DNA of 64,000 bases from CAYNXB01 sp964401045 (GCA_964401045.1 CAYNXB010000008.1:4148-68147), one strand, 5' to 3'; positions 8,249-17,641 are shown, counted from the first letter of the stretch. Notes: generated by a model from the sequence alone, not told the origin. Made by a program: numbers and translations.

Positions 8249-9499
8249 TCAGAGAAGCGCGGAAAGGTCCAGTTCTTCCAGCAGCTTGGCGCGCGCGGCA
8301 ACAACCGTCTGGCGTAGCGAGTCGCGCCCGAGGTCCCTGGTCTCGATCTGCTCGGGCCAGTGCGCGGCGATCACGCGCTCGAGTCGATCGGCCCTGGCCT
8401 GGTCGAGCAGGAAGCGCGAATCGACCGTTGCCGGATCTGCGACCACGCGCAGCCGCAGGCACGCGGGGCCGCCGCCATTGGCCATCGACTGCCGCACATC
8501 GACCGGGAGCACGTGGCGGATCGCGCCGTTGCCGCTGACCAGCCCCTCGAGAAAGCCCCGCACCTTCTCGTTCGCCCAGGCTTCGGTCGGCACGATCAGC
8601 GTCATGCCTGCGCGATCTGGCACCGTGACGAGCTGGGCGTTGAACAGGTAGGTGCGGATCGCGGTCGGCAGGTCGACTGCACTGTCTGGCACAACGACGA
8701 TTTCGGCCGCGGGAAACTTCGCGCGGATGTCGTCGAACAGTGCGTCCGGGTCGGCGAAGGCGCGTTCGTGCGCGAACAGCACATGCTCGTTGGCCACCGC
8801 GACCACGTCATTGTGGAATGCGCCGGCGGCAATCGCTTCGGGGCTCTGCTCGGCGAACACTGTGCGCTTGGCATCGAGCCGGTGCAGCCGTGCGACCGCA
8901 CGGCTCGCCTGCTCATGCTGCCGCGCGGGGAACGGCCCCCCGCCGCGCCCGTAGACGAAGATTTCGATGCCCGGCGCACCGTGACTTTCGGCAAGCCGCA
9001 TGTGGTTCGCCGCGCCTTCGTCGCCGAAAGTCGGCGGGATCGCGGAGTGCAGCGCGAAGTGCGCCTCGTCGGCGAACGCGAGCGCAAGCTGGCGCGCGGT
9101 ATCGGGCCATTCCTGCGCGCGGTGCGGCATGGTGACGAGGTTCGCGGGGGTCAGGTGGCACCTGCCGTCCGCGGTGTCTGGCGCGGGGCTGATGGTGGCG
9201 GCGTTGGCGGTCCACATTGCGCTTGCCGACCATGCGGCGGCCGTGAGTCGCGGATCGGTCGTTTCCTCCGCGCCGAGCGCGGGAAGGAACGCTGCGTTCG
9301 GGCGCGGCAATGGCAGCAGGAACCCTTGCGCCAGCCCGAGCGCGAGATTGTGTCGCATCTTGGTGAGGCCCTGCAAGGCGGCCTCGCGCGGATAGGCGGT
9401 ATCGCCCGCGTGAGCGGTGGCGGCGAGGTTGCCGAGGCTCAATCCGGCGTAGTTGTGCGTGGGGCCGATGATTCCGTCGAAGTTGATTTCGGTCAGCAC
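8249..9499 (-). CDS. astB: N-succinylarginine dihydrolase
   Basis: A 416-residue enzyme of the arginine succinyltransferase (AST) pathway; it hydrolyses N2-succinylarginine to succinylornithine, releasing CO2 and two ammonia. The N-terminus NFDGIIGPTHNYAGLSLGN and the blocks GAFHNDVVAVANE and MANGGGPACLRLRV are diagnostic of AstB, and the length is close to the family norm of about 440. astA lies about 110 bases upstream on the same strand, separated by a palindromic repeat pair. No astC, astD or astE is present in the window. Confidence 0.95.
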   Translation of the reverse strand: MLTEINFDGIIGPTHNYAGLSLGNLAATAHAGDTAYPREAALQGLTKMRHNLALGLAQGFLLPLPRPNAAFLPALGAEETTDPRLTAAAWSASAMWTANAATISPAPDTADGRCHLTPANLVTMPHRAQEWPDTARQLALAFADEAHFALHSAIPPTFGDEGAANHMRLAESHGAPGIEIFVYGRGGGPFPARQHEQASRAVARLHRLDAKRTVFAEQSPEAIAAGAFHNDVVAVANEHVLFAHERAFADPDALFDDIRAKFPAAEIVVVPDSAVDLPTAIRTYLFNAQLVTVPDRAGMTLIVPTEAWANEKVRGFLEGLVSGNGAIRHVLPVDVRQSMANGGGPACLRLRVVADPATVDSRFLLDQARADRLERVIAAHWPEQIETRDLGRDSLRQTVVAARAKLLEELDLSALL

Positions 9500-9508
9500 T
9501 TCTAGATC

Positions 9509-9598
9509 CCGTTCGCCCTGAGCTTGTCGAAGGGCCGCCCTTCGCTTTGCGCTTCGCAGAAGAAAACCCGGTGCTTCGGCAAGCTCAGCACGAACGGG
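9509..9598. repeat. Paired REP-type palindromes (BIME-like), copy 1
   Basis: Two inverted elements flank a spacer of about 40 bases. The left begins CGTTCGCCCTGAGCTTGTCG (from 9510) and the right carries GCTTCGGCAAGCTCAGCACG (from 9573) and then AACGGG, so the outer parts are near-perfect reverse complements. The sequence matches the common extragenic REP family of sphingomonads. It fills the gap between astA and astB. A second, similar pair lies at 12696-12785. Confidence 0.85.
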
Positions 9599-9608
9599 AA
9601 GGAACGGC

Positions 9609-10625
9609 TCAAATCGCGATACTCCACACCGTGTCCCCTAGCCCGACACCAAGCGCCTCCGCCGCGTCTGCATCGATAGCCACGCCTCCATCGATATAGG
9701 CATGCCGGCCATAGCAGCAACGGAAGCCGGCGAGCCGCCCGGTGGCGATCAGCGCCTTGACCGCTTGCGGACCCGGATCGGTCGCGACCACACTCGCCTT
9801 CTGAGCTTCCGCGATCGAGCGAACCTTGTCGGTCCGCGCGGTCATCGTCGGGCCGCCGTCGAAGATGTCGACGTAGCCTTCGTAGGCGAAGCCTTCGTTC
9901 TCCAGCATCCGCATCGCGGCGCGGCCGGATGGGTGCGGCAGGCCGATCGCGCCCCGTGCGGAATCGCTGAGCATGGCGACGTAGACCGGGTGCTTGGGCA
10001 TCAGGTCCGCGATGAACTGGTTGCCGTTGATGGCATTGAAGTAGTCGGCTTCCTGGAAAGTCATGCCGAAGAACCGCCCGGCTACCCCGTCCCAGAACGG
10101 TGATCCGCCGCGTTCGTCGATGATCCCGCGCAGCTCCGCGAGAATGCGGTCGGAGAAGCGCGGCCGGTGCATGGCGATGAACAGGTAGCGGCTGCGGGCG
10201 AGCAGCATCCCCAGCCCACCGGCGCGCTCCGACGGGTGGAGGAACAGCCCGCCAACCTCGCTTGCGCCTTCGAGGTCGGTCACCAGGCTGAGCATCTCCG
10301 CGCGCACGGTGCGCTGGAGCGCTTCCGAATGCTGGGTCAGCACGGTCATGCGGTATGAATAAAACGGCCACTGACGGCCCACCTGGGTCATCAACTGAGA
10401 GGTGCCGCGCACTTCGTTCGTTTCCGAGCGTTCGAGGACCAGCACGAACTGCTCGTCACCAAGCTCGTCGGCGTGGTTGGCATAAGCCACCTCAGCTCGC
10501 TCGAGCTTGCGAACGAGCGCCTTGCGGTCCGCCGGCAGGTTGGTGAAGCCGCCGCCGGTAAGCTTGGCCATCTCGTAAAGCGGTTCGAGGTCGCGAGGGT
10601 GTGCGGCGCGGATCACGAAGGTCAT
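9609..10625 (-). CDS. astA: Arginine N-succinyltransferase
   Basis: A 338-residue GNAT-like enzyme that transfers succinyl from succinyl-CoA to the alpha-amino group of arginine, the first step of the AST pathway. Family blocks are FVIRAAHPRDLEPLYEMAKLTGGGFTNLP at the start, FYSYRMTVLTQHSEAL, and FWDGVAGRFFGMTFQEADYF. An upstream in-frame ATG exists, but the one at 10625 aligns with the family and overlaps the M20 gene stop by 4 bases, so I chose it. Length is typical. Confidence 0.95.
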   Translation of the reverse strand: MTFVIRAAHPRDLEPLYEMAKLTGGGFTNLPADRKALVRKLERAEVAYANHADELGDEQFVLVLERSETNEVRGTSQLMTQVGRQWPFYSYRMTVLTQHSEALQRTVRAEMLSLVTDLEGASEVGGLFLHPSERAGGLGMLLARSRYLFIAMHRPRFSDRILAELRGIIDERGGSPFWDGVAGRFFGMTFQEADYFNAINGNQFIADLMPKHPVYVAMLSDSARGAIGLPHPSGRAAMRMLENEGFAYEGYVDIFDGGPTMTARTDKVRSIAEAQKASVVATDPGPQAVKALIATGRLAGFRCCYGRHAYIDGGVAIDADAAEALGVGLGDTVWSIAI

Positions 10626-11833
10626 GGCGCGTTCTCCGTCGCGAGGCGATGCAACACCAGCGCCGAGAGCGCGGCGCGCTCGGTCAGCGAAGGGACGATC
10701 AGGTATTCGTCGGGCGAATGGATCGCGCCGCCGCGCGCGCCCATGGTGTCGACCACCGGCACGCCCTGGGCGGCGATATTGTTGCCGTCGCAAACGCCAC
10801 CGCTCGGGCGCCAGCCGATCTGCTGGCCGAGCTCCGCGCCGCAGCGCTGCACAAGATCGAACAGCTTCTGCGTCCGCGCGTTGACCGGCTTCGGAGGGCG
10901 CGAGATTCCGCCATGGACCGAGATCTTCACGTCGTGCTTCGCGGCGACTTCCACGATCAGGTTGTGGAGATCGAGCGGGAATGCCGCGGCCACGGCGTTG
11001 CTCCGGGGGCGGATGTTGAACCGCAGCACCGCGAGGTCCGGCACGACGTTGTTGCCGCTGCCGCCTTCGATCCGTGCCGGGTTGACCGGCATCTCATGGG
11101 TCTGGAGCGCGTGAAGCCCGAGCGCCAGCGCAGCAGCGGCGACGACTGCATTGCGTCCGTCCTCCGGGTTGCGGCCCGCGTGCGCGGAGCGCCCGCGCAC
11201 CACCAGGGCATAGTTGCCGCTGCCGCCGCGCGCGTGGGCCAGCGTTCCGTCGGGAAGGGCCGAAGGCTCGTAGGTCAGCGCCGTGGCCTTGCCTTGCGCC
11301 AGGCTCTCGATCAGCGCGGCCGAGGAGAGCGAGCCCGTCTCCTCGTCAGAGTTGATCATCACATCGTAGCCGACGGCGGCCGCCGCTTCGCTCCGTTCAA
11401 AGGCTTGCAGCCCGGCAAGCATCAACGCGAGGCCGCCCTTCATGTCCGCCGCGCCCGGCCCATTGAGCGTACTCTCGTCGCGCCAGCTCGTATGCTGGAA
11501 AGGGTGATCCACCGGATAGACCGTATCCATGTGCCCGGTGAGGAGAAAACGGCGCCCCGCCTCCGGCCTCACGCGAACGACCAGATGCCTGCCGTGCGCC
11601 GTCTCGCGCACGTTGCCGGCGCTATCGATCGCCTCGACCGGCCTCGGCTCGACCAGCTCGACCTCGCCGGGAAGGGTGGAGAAGGCATCGGCGAGCTCGG
11701 ACGCTTGCGCGGCCAGCCCGGCGAGATTGCCTGTGCCGCTGTTTATCGCACACCAGCGCTCGACCTGAGCGAGCATCGCGGCCTGGTCGATCGGTTCGAT
11801 CAGCGCCTGTTCGGGTGACGTGAGCGTTTGCAT
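10622..11833 (-). CDS. M20 family metallopeptidase/amidohydrolase linked to the arginine genes
   Basis: A 403-residue zinc hydrolase of the M20 family (carboxypeptidase G2, ArgE, DapE type). It shows the metal-binding GHMDTVYP, the GPGAADMKGG block with the bridging aspartate, catalytic NSDEETGS, and a later THEMPVNPARIEGGSGNNVVPD in the dimerisation lid. No signal peptide, so cytosolic. It precedes astA with a 4-base overlap and so is co-translated with it. The context suggests it cleaves a succinylated or acylated amino acid of arginine breakdown, perhaps in place of AstE (inference); its actual substrate is unknown. Confidence 0.85.
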   Translation of the reverse strand: MQTLTSPEQALIEPIDQAAMLAQVERWCAINSGTGNLAGLAAQASELADAFSTLPGEVELVEPRPVEAIDSAGNVRETAHGRHLVVRVRPEAGRRFLLTGHMDTVYPVDHPFQHTSWRDESTLNGPGAADMKGGLALMLAGLQAFERSEAAAAVGYDVMINSDEETGSLSSAALIESLAQGKATALTYEPSALPDGTLAHARGGSGNYALVVRGRSAHAGRNPEDGRNAVVAAAALALGLHALQTHEMPVNPARIEGGSGNNVVPDLAVLRFNIRPRSNAVAAAFPLDLHNLIVEVAAKHDVKISVHGGISRPPKPVNARTQKLFDLVQRCGAELGQQIGWRPSGGVCDGNNIAAQGVPVVDTMGARGGAIHSPDEYLIVPSLTERAALSALVLHRLATENAP

Positions 11834-11875
11834 CGACGACTTCTAGCGGGGGGCTCGCGCCAGTCCAACCCCCGG

Positions 11876-12691
11876 TCAGGACAGGGTTCGCGCCACGGCC
11901 ACGAACTCATCCACAGCCAGCGTCTCTGCGCGGCGCTGCGAATCGATCCCCAGCGCCTCAAGCGCTGCCAGCGCGCCGGGCACGGACTTGAGGCTCTGGC
12001 GCAGCATCTTGCGCCGCTGGCCGAAAGCGGCCTCGGTTACCCGCTCCAGCACGCGCGCAGACACGCTGGCGGGCATCTCGGCGGGTTCGATGTGGATGAT
12101 GGCGCTCATCACTTTGGGCGGAGGCGTGAACGCGCTGCGGTGAACCTTCATCGCCAGCTTCGCGCGCGAGCGCCATTGCGCGAGCACCGCCAGCCGGCCG
12201 TAAGCCGAGGTATCCGGCGCGGCGACGATCCGTTGGGCGACCTCCTGCTGAAACATCAGCGTGAGCGATGTCCACAGGGGCGGCCATGCCTCGCCGCCGA
12301 GCCAGCGCACGAGCAACGCAGTGCCGACATTGTAGGGCAGGTTGGCGACCACCGCGAAAGGTTCGCCCATCAGCGCGGCGTGGTCCATGGCGAGTGCGTC
12401 ACCCTCGATCACCCGTAGCTGGCCGGGAAACGCTTCTTCGAGTTCGGCGAGCGCGGGAAGGCACCGGCGGTCCATCTCGATCGCGGTCACGCGCGCGCCC
12501 GCGCGCAGCAAGGCGCGGGTCAGCCCTCCCGGGCCGGGACCGATCTCCAGTACCGCCTTGTCCGCGAGATCGCCGGGGATCGCCGCGATGCGATCGAGCA
12601 ACTGCTCGTCGAACAGGAAGTTCTGCCCGAGCGCCTTCGACGCGCTCAACCCGTGGCGCGCGATGACTTCGCGAAGGGGAGGTAAGGTCAT
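11876..12691 (-). CDS. rsmA: 16S rRNA dimethyladenosine transferase
   Basis: A 271-residue KsgA enzyme that dimethylates two adjacent adenosines in the terminal hairpin of 16S rRNA late in 30S assembly. SAM-binding motif I is LEIGPGPGGLTR, the acceptor-base motif IV is NLPYNVGT, and the start LREVIARHGLSASKALGQNFL is characteristic. The C-terminal helical domain is present. It is the last gene of the lptD-surA-pdxA-rsmA series, separated from pdxA by a REP pair. Confidence 0.97.
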   Translation of the reverse strand: MTLPPLREVIARHGLSASKALGQNFLFDEQLLDRIAAIPGDLADKAVLEIGPGPGGLTRALLRAGARVTAIEMDRRCLPALAELEEAFPGQLRVIEGDALAMDHAALMGEPFAVVANLPYNVGTALLVRWLGGEAWPPLWTSLTLMFQQEVAQRIVAAPDTSAYGRLAVLAQWRSRAKLAMKVHRSAFTPPPKVMSAIIHIEPAEMPASVSARVLERVTEAAFGQRRKMLRQSLKSVPGALAALEALGIDSQRRAETLAVDEFVAVARTLS

Positions 12692-12695
12692 AATT

Positions 12696-12785
12696 CCGTT
12701 CGCCCTGAGCGTTCGAAGGGCGGTCCTTTCTTCTGGTCGAGCGCTAAAAGGAAAAGCGGGGCATCGACAAGCTCAGCCCGAACGG
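12696..12785. repeat. Paired REP-type palindromes (BIME-like), copy 2
   Basis: Same architecture as the element at 9509-9598: a left arm CCGTTCGCCCTGAGC with TTCGAAGG, a central spacer, and a right inverted arm TCGACAAGCTCAGCCCGAAC. The left arm has lost a few bases relative to copy 1. It occupies the whole gap between pdxA and rsmA. No REP-associated transposase (RAYT) gene is visible in this window. Confidence 0.82.
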
Positions 12786-12788
12786 ATG

Positions 12789-13796
12789 TTAATTGGCCGC
12801 CCGCCGCGCGGCGCATTCACCGGCAAGCCGGATCGCGGCGATTGTTGCCCCCGGATTGGCCTTGCCGGTACCGGCAATCGCGAATGCGGTGCCATGGTCG
12901 GGCGAGGTGCGCACCAGCGGCAGTCCCAGCGTCATGTTGACGCCCTGGTCGAAATCGAGCGTCTTGAGCGGAACCAGCGCCTGATCGTGGTACATGCACA
13001 GGGCGACATCGTACGTTTCACGCGCGCGGACGGTAAACATCGCGTCGGCCGGATGCGGGCCGCTCGCATCGATCCCTTCGGCCTTGAGCGCAGCGATCGC
13101 CGGCTCGATGACCCGGATCTCCTCATCGCCGAACCGGCCGCCTTCGCCTGCATGGGGGTTGAGCCCGGCGAGCGCGAGCCGCGGCCGCGCGATGCCGAAG
13201 TCCCGTGTCATCGCGGCCGCGACGATGCGCGCCTTGCGCACGATCAGCTCCTCGGTGAGCAGCCCGGGCACCTCGGCGAGCGCGTTGTGCACGGTTAGCG
13301 GAACGGTCCGCAGGCTGGGCCCGGAGAGCAGCATTACCGCGTCGCGCGGATCGATCCCGCAGGCGCTGGCAACGAATTCGGTCTGTCCGGGCATCTCAAA
13401 GCCGACTTCGGCCAATCGCGCCTTCGACACTGGCCCCGTGATCACAGCGCCCGCAGCGCCTTGCCGCGCGAGGCCGACTGCAAGGGACAGGGAGGCCAGC
13501 GCGCGCTCTGCCCCGGCGCGGTCAGGCTCGCCCGGGTTGTAAGGACCGTCATGATCGCCGAGGACGGGCAGCGCTTCACCAAAGCGTTCCGCTGCCTCGT
13601 CGGGCGTTTCGACCCGGGCCACCGGGATATCGAGCCCGCGCCGCACGGACGCCGCCTTGAGCAGTTCACCACCACCCACCGCGAAGAACGCGGGTAGCGC
13701 CTCCGTTTCACGCCGTGCCCATGCCTCGCACAGCAGCTCCGGCCCGACGCCCGCGGGATCGCCAAGCGAGACCGCGAGCGGCGCGAGCGCCGTCAA
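12789..13796 (-). CDS. pdxA: 4-hydroxythreonine-4-phosphate dehydrogenase
   Basis: A 335-residue NAD-dependent oxidative decarboxylase of the DXP-dependent pyridoxal phosphate route. It has the start PLAVSLGDPAGVGPEL, the metal-binding LTVHNALAEVP histidine, ALAGLNPHAGEGG and the MYHDQALVPLKTL block. Length is normal. It overlaps the end of surA by 4 bases, so the two are coupled; this surA-pdxA-rsmA order is conserved across proteobacteria. Confidence 0.97.
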   Translation of the reverse strand: MTALAPLAVSLGDPAGVGPELLCEAWARRETEALPAFFAVGGGELLKAASVRRGLDIPVARVETPDEAAERFGEALPVLGDHDGPYNPGEPDRAGAERALASLSLAVGLARQGAAGAVITGPVSKARLAEVGFEMPGQTEFVASACGIDPRDAVMLLSGPSLRTVPLTVHNALAEVPGLLTEELIVRKARIVAAAMTRDFGIARPRLALAGLNPHAGEGGRFGDEEIRVIEPAIAALKAEGIDASGPHPADAMFTVRARETYDVALCMYHDQALVPLKTLDFDQGVNMTLGLPLVRTSPDHGTAFAIAGTGKANPGATIAAIRLAGECAARRAAN

Positions 13797-15181
13797 TTGA
13801 GCTGGCTCAACTCGGTGGGCGAATCGTACTGGATCACCGCATCACGGCGCAAATCGCGCAGATAGCGCTGGGCGCGCTTGTTGACGCGGTCGTCCTCGAG
13901 CTGCGCCATTATCTTCTCCCGATCCGGGGCAGTGTCTTCCTGCGGCGCGTCGCGCCCGCACAGAAGCAGCACGCGCACGCCTTCCTCGAGCGAACCGAAC
14001 GCCGGAGTCGCCTGGCCGACGTTGAGGTCCAGCATCACCCGCTGCAACGCGTCGGGCAGCGTACGCACACGAACCTGGTCGTTGGCGACCACGTTCGCGC
14101 CGAGCGGATTCGCGGCGGCTTCGGCATCGCCGCAGCCGCGGATGCTGGCAATCGCGGCGTTGAACTTCTCGACCTTCGCGGAACGGTCGGCCTGGCTCAT
14201 GTCCTTCGGGAAATCGAGCGAGATCTGCTTGAGGCTGAGGACGGCATCGCGCGGATCGGCGCTCAACACCTGGCGCTTGTCGATCAGGTAGAGGATCGAG
14301 AAGCCGCCAGGCACCTCGACCGGCCCGACCAGCTGGCCTGGCTGGAGCTCGCGGGCCACCGCAGCCAGTTCGGTGGGCAACTGGGGCAGGCGAATCCAGC
14401 CCAGATCGCCGCCGACCGCCGCGGTGGACGCTTCGGAGAACTGCCGCGCATAGGCGACGAAGCTGCCGCCCTGGTGGATCTGGTCGACGATCCGCTTGGC
14501 GTTCTGGAACACCGCATCACGATTTTCGCCTGGCGCGGCGAGATAGATTTCACCCAGCCGGTACTCCTCGGTGCCTTTGGAGGCTTCGAGGCGCTGCACC
14601 AGCTCGTTCACCTCTTCCGAGGAGACGTTGATGAACGGCTGGACGTTGCGCCGCAGCAGGCGCTGCCACGCGAGCTCGCCCTCGATCTGCCGCTTGAGCG
14701 ACTGCGGCGAGGAGCCGATCTTGCGCAAGTACGAATCCATCGCCTTGACGTCCTGCCCGAAGTTCTGGGTAGCGACGCGGGCATAAGTCTGGGCGATCTC
14801 GTCGTCGGTGACCTCGATCTCCTGCGCCTTGGCTTCCTGGATCTGCAGGGTCTCGTCGATCAGGTTGCTGAGCACCTGCTGGCGAAGCCGCTGGATTTCG
14901 TCCGCCGCGACGTTGGGATTTTCGTTGGCGGCGAGCACCAGCGCAAGACGCTGATCGACATCGGTGCCGGTGATGACCTGGCCGTTGATCTTGGCGGTTG
15001 CGCGGCGAAGGTTGGGGTTCTCCCCCAGCAGCGTGATGTTCTCGGGAATGTCGAGCGGGTTGGCGTTTTCGGCGGGTGCCGGCTGCTGCTCCTGAGCGTA
15101 AAGCGGCACGGCCAGCGCCGCGCAAGCGGCGAGCGCGGCCACGCTCGACTTCCACAACGGACTCGTTAAACGGATCGGCAT
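13793..15181 (-). CDS. surA: Periplasmic peptidyl-prolyl isomerase / chaperone SurA
   Basis: A 462-residue periplasmic chaperone for outer-membrane proteins. I chose the ATG at 15181, which gives a clean signal peptide (MPIRLTSPLWKSSVAALAAC onward, cleaved after LYAQ); a longer in-frame start exists at 15232. The SurA_N domain (INGQVITGTDVDQRLAL) is followed by at least one parvulin domain (YRLGEIYLAA, ARQFSEASTAAVGGDLGWI, VEVPGGFSILYL). It lies directly downstream of lptD, which encodes a major SurA-dependent client. Confidence 0.92.
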   Translation of the reverse strand: MPIRLTSPLWKSSVAALAACAALAVPLYAQEQQPAPAENANPLDIPENITLLGENPNLRRATAKINGQVITGTDVDQRLALVLAANENPNVAADEIQRLRQQVLSNLIDETLQIQEAKAQEIEVTDDEIAQTYARVATQNFGQDVKAMDSYLRKIGSSPQSLKRQIEGELAWQRLLRRNVQPFINVSSEEVNELVQRLEASKGTEEYRLGEIYLAAPGENRDAVFQNAKRIVDQIHQGGSFVAYARQFSEASTAAVGGDLGWIRLPQLPTELAAVARELQPGQLVGPVEVPGGFSILYLIDKRQVLSADPRDAVLSLKQISLDFPKDMSQADRSAKVEKFNAAIASIRGCGDAEAAANPLGANVVANDQVRVRTLPDALQRVMLDLNVGQATPAFGSLEEGVRVLLLCGRDAPQEDTAPDREKIMAQLEDDRVNKRAQRYLRDLRRDAVIQYDSPTELSQLN

Positions 15182-15328
15182 TCGTGATGGTATCCTGTCA
15201 GCGGCGCGACGTACCCCCGCGCCTCCATGCATGGCCCCTGCGCTTTCGCCCAGAGCTGCTTAACCGAAGCTGAGCGCGCGCGGATAGCGCGTTTACCGCC
15301 TCGTGCCAACGAATTGGCGGAGGCTGTC

Positions 15329-17641
15329 CTATTTGAAACCGCCGAGTCCCTTGAGATCGAGGTAGACCTGGAAGGTGTCGCCGCGTTCGGCGTCGCCGCT
15401 CGATGCATAATCCCGCCGCCAGGTGAAGCCCAGCTCGAGGCAGTCGTCGGCATAGGCCACGCCGAGCCGGGTGCGCAGCGGCTCGAACCCGTCGGAGGTG
15501 AAGGTCGGGTCCTCATCGCGGTCAGTCAGGTTGAACACGCCCGATCCGAACACCGACCAGTAGCGCGCGAACGCGACGCGCCCCGCGAGCCGCAGTTCCT
15601 CGCGGTCCTGAAGGTCCTCAAGCTCGTCGATGTCGCGGTTCAGCCTCAGGTAGCCGGCTTCGATGTAGGTCCGATCTGACCCCACTGCTGCGTCGAATTC
15701 GTTGCGGCGCACCGCGAGACTGTCCTTATCGACGCGGAAGCGATGGGTCAGCTTGATCCAGTCGCGGTAACGCACTTCGGTGCGACCGACGAAGTCCGAC
15801 ACCCGCTCCGACAGGCCAGTGCCGTCGGGCAGCAGCGTGCGCTTGTTGGTAAGGCGGTAGGACTGGCCAATGGTCGACTTGATCCGCACGCCCGGCAAAG
15901 TCAGCTGCCAGTCGACGCCGTAGGTGATGCGCGCACTATCCTCGACCCGGTCGTACCCGGGGAAGCGGTTGAGCGCGAACAGGTTGCTGTCCTCCAGCTC
16001 GATCGCGCGCGCGTCCTCGTTCGGCACTGCTAGGTTGCGGATCGGCGGGCTGGCGACGATCTGCACATGCGGGGTCAGCACCTGGGTTCCGCCGAACAAT
16101 TGCCCGACCAGCGGCCATTTGACGTCCACTGCCGCCAGCGCCACCGCGCGCGCCTGCCACCCGCTCTCACCCCGGTAGAGCGCGGTGGTGGTGAGCTCGT
16201 TCTCGTCCGAGTGATAGACGTCGCCGCGCACCAGCGCGGTAAAGGTGACTTCCTGGCCCCAGCGGGTGACGCGCCGCATGTCCCACCGCGCGCCGGCGAA
16301 CGCGCGTTGCGTGTCCTGCCCGGCGGTGCGCGTGATTGCGAGCGTGTTCGCATGAAGCTCGACCGTGCCGCCAAGCACCGGATCGGCGAGCCGGCGGCGA
16401 TAGTCGATCAGCGGTACCGCCAGCGGCACCTGCCCCTGCGGATCTCCGACGCGCAGCGTCTGCGTCCCCCAGCCGGCGATCGACAGGTAGGAATCCTGGT
16501 CGATCCGCTCGACCTCGACCATCGAGCGCAGCCGGTCCTCGCGGCTGATGTCGTACCGGCGCAGGAAGGTACGGTCGCTGGCGAGACGCAGGGAACCGGT
16601 CACGCTCCATTCGGGCGAGAGCTGGAAGCGGCCGTTAGTGAACAAGTAGCCGCGCCAGTCTTCCTGCTCGTCGGCGCCGCCCTGGCTGATCGGGATGCGG
16701 GAGGAGCGGGTGAGGTATCCCGTAAGCTGTACCGCGCCGGGCGCGAACAGCCCGCGGTACTGCACAGAGGCCATCGGCGGAGCGTCGGAAAAGACGTAGG
16801 CCGAGGCCACCAGATCCTGGTTGTCGGCGAGACGCAGGTAATAGCTGTCGCTGATTTCGAGCCCGTTCGATTCCGAAATCCGCAAGTCGGGAATCAGGAT
16901 GCCCGAGATCGCTTCGCCAGCGGTCGATACGGTAAGGCCGGGAATCGGCAGCAGCGGCACGCCGAACAGCTCGAGCCGCGCGCCGCGGAAGCGCACCCGG
17001 TCGGCCTTGGGATCGTAAGTCACGCGGTTGGCGGTGATGCGCCAGCTCGGCCGCTTGGGGCAGCCTTCGGCGGTCTCGACCGAGCACGCGCTGTAGGCGG
17101 CGTCGGTCAGCACGATCGTGCCGTCCTCCGCGCGCGTGCCGGTGCGCGCCGCCAGCCGCGCGCCCTCGGCCAACGCCAGCAGCAGGTTCTCCATCGCCCC
17201 GGCCTCGAGCTTCTCGGTCAGCTCGAGCTTGTCGGTGAACAGCTGGTTGCCGTTCTCGTCGACCAGACGGATCGCGCCTTCGGCCAGGATCGAGCCAGTC
17301 TTGCGATTCCACGTCACCGAGTTCGCCCGTACCGACTGGCCGCGGCTCTTGAGCACGACGTTGCCGCTGGCAGTGACGATGTCCGCCTCGGTGTCGTAGC
17401 GAAGCTCGTCGGCTTCGAAATCGATTGCCCGTTCACCGGATTCGGCCGGCTGGGCTTTCGGCACGCTCGGGACTTCGGGCCGCGGGTTGCGCAGATCGTC
17501 GATCGTTTCGAGCCCCGGGGCCTGGCCGCCGTCCTGCGCATGCGCGGCGATCGGCCACGAGCATGCCAGTATAGCTAACGCAATTCCCCGGCGCACGGCG
17601 AACGGACGGCACGGCAAGGCTCGCGGCGCGGCGGGGGGCAT
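15329..17641 (-). CDS. lptD: LPS-assembly protein LptD
   Basis: A 770-residue outer-membrane protein that, with LptE, inserts lipopolysaccharide into the outer leaflet. It has a signal peptide at residues 1-36 (cleavage after AHAQ), an N-terminal OstA/LptD jelly-roll domain (FEADELRYDTEADIVTASGNVVL, residues about 73-95 onward) and a long C-terminal beta-barrel rich in alternating aromatic strands. The protein ends in GGFK, one residue past the usual terminal Phe. It heads the lptD-surA-pdxA-rsmA group, divergent from pepA. Confidence 0.95.
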   Translation of the reverse strand: MPPAAPRALPCRPFAVRRGIALAILACSWPIAAHAQDGGQAPGLETIDDLRNPRPEVPSVPKAQPAESGERAIDFEADELRYDTEADIVTASGNVVLKSRGQSVRANSVTWNRKTGSILAEGAIRLVDENGNQLFTDKLELTEKLEAGAMENLLLALAEGARLAARTGTRAEDGTIVLTDAAYSACSVETAEGCPKRPSWRITANRVTYDPKADRVRFRGARLELFGVPLLPIPGLTVSTAGEAISGILIPDLRISESNGLEISDSYYLRLADNQDLVASAYVFSDAPPMASVQYRGLFAPGAVQLTGYLTRSSRIPISQGGADEQEDWRGYLFTNGRFQLSPEWSVTGSLRLASDRTFLRRYDISREDRLRSMVEVERIDQDSYLSIAGWGTQTLRVGDPQGQVPLAVPLIDYRRRLADPVLGGTVELHANTLAITRTAGQDTQRAFAGARWDMRRVTRWGQEVTFTALVRGDVYHSDENELTTTALYRGESGWQARAVALAAVDVKWPLVGQLFGGTQVLTPHVQIVASPPIRNLAVPNEDARAIELEDSNLFALNRFPGYDRVEDSARITYGVDWQLTLPGVRIKSTIGQSYRLTNKRTLLPDGTGLSERVSDFVGRTEVRYRDWIKLTHRFRVDKDSLAVRRNEFDAAVGSDRTYIEAGYLRLNRDIDELEDLQDREELRLAGRVAFARYWSVFGSGVFNLTDRDEDPTFTSDGFEPLRTRLGVAYADDCLELGFTWRRDYASSGDAERGDTFQVYLDLKGLGGFK

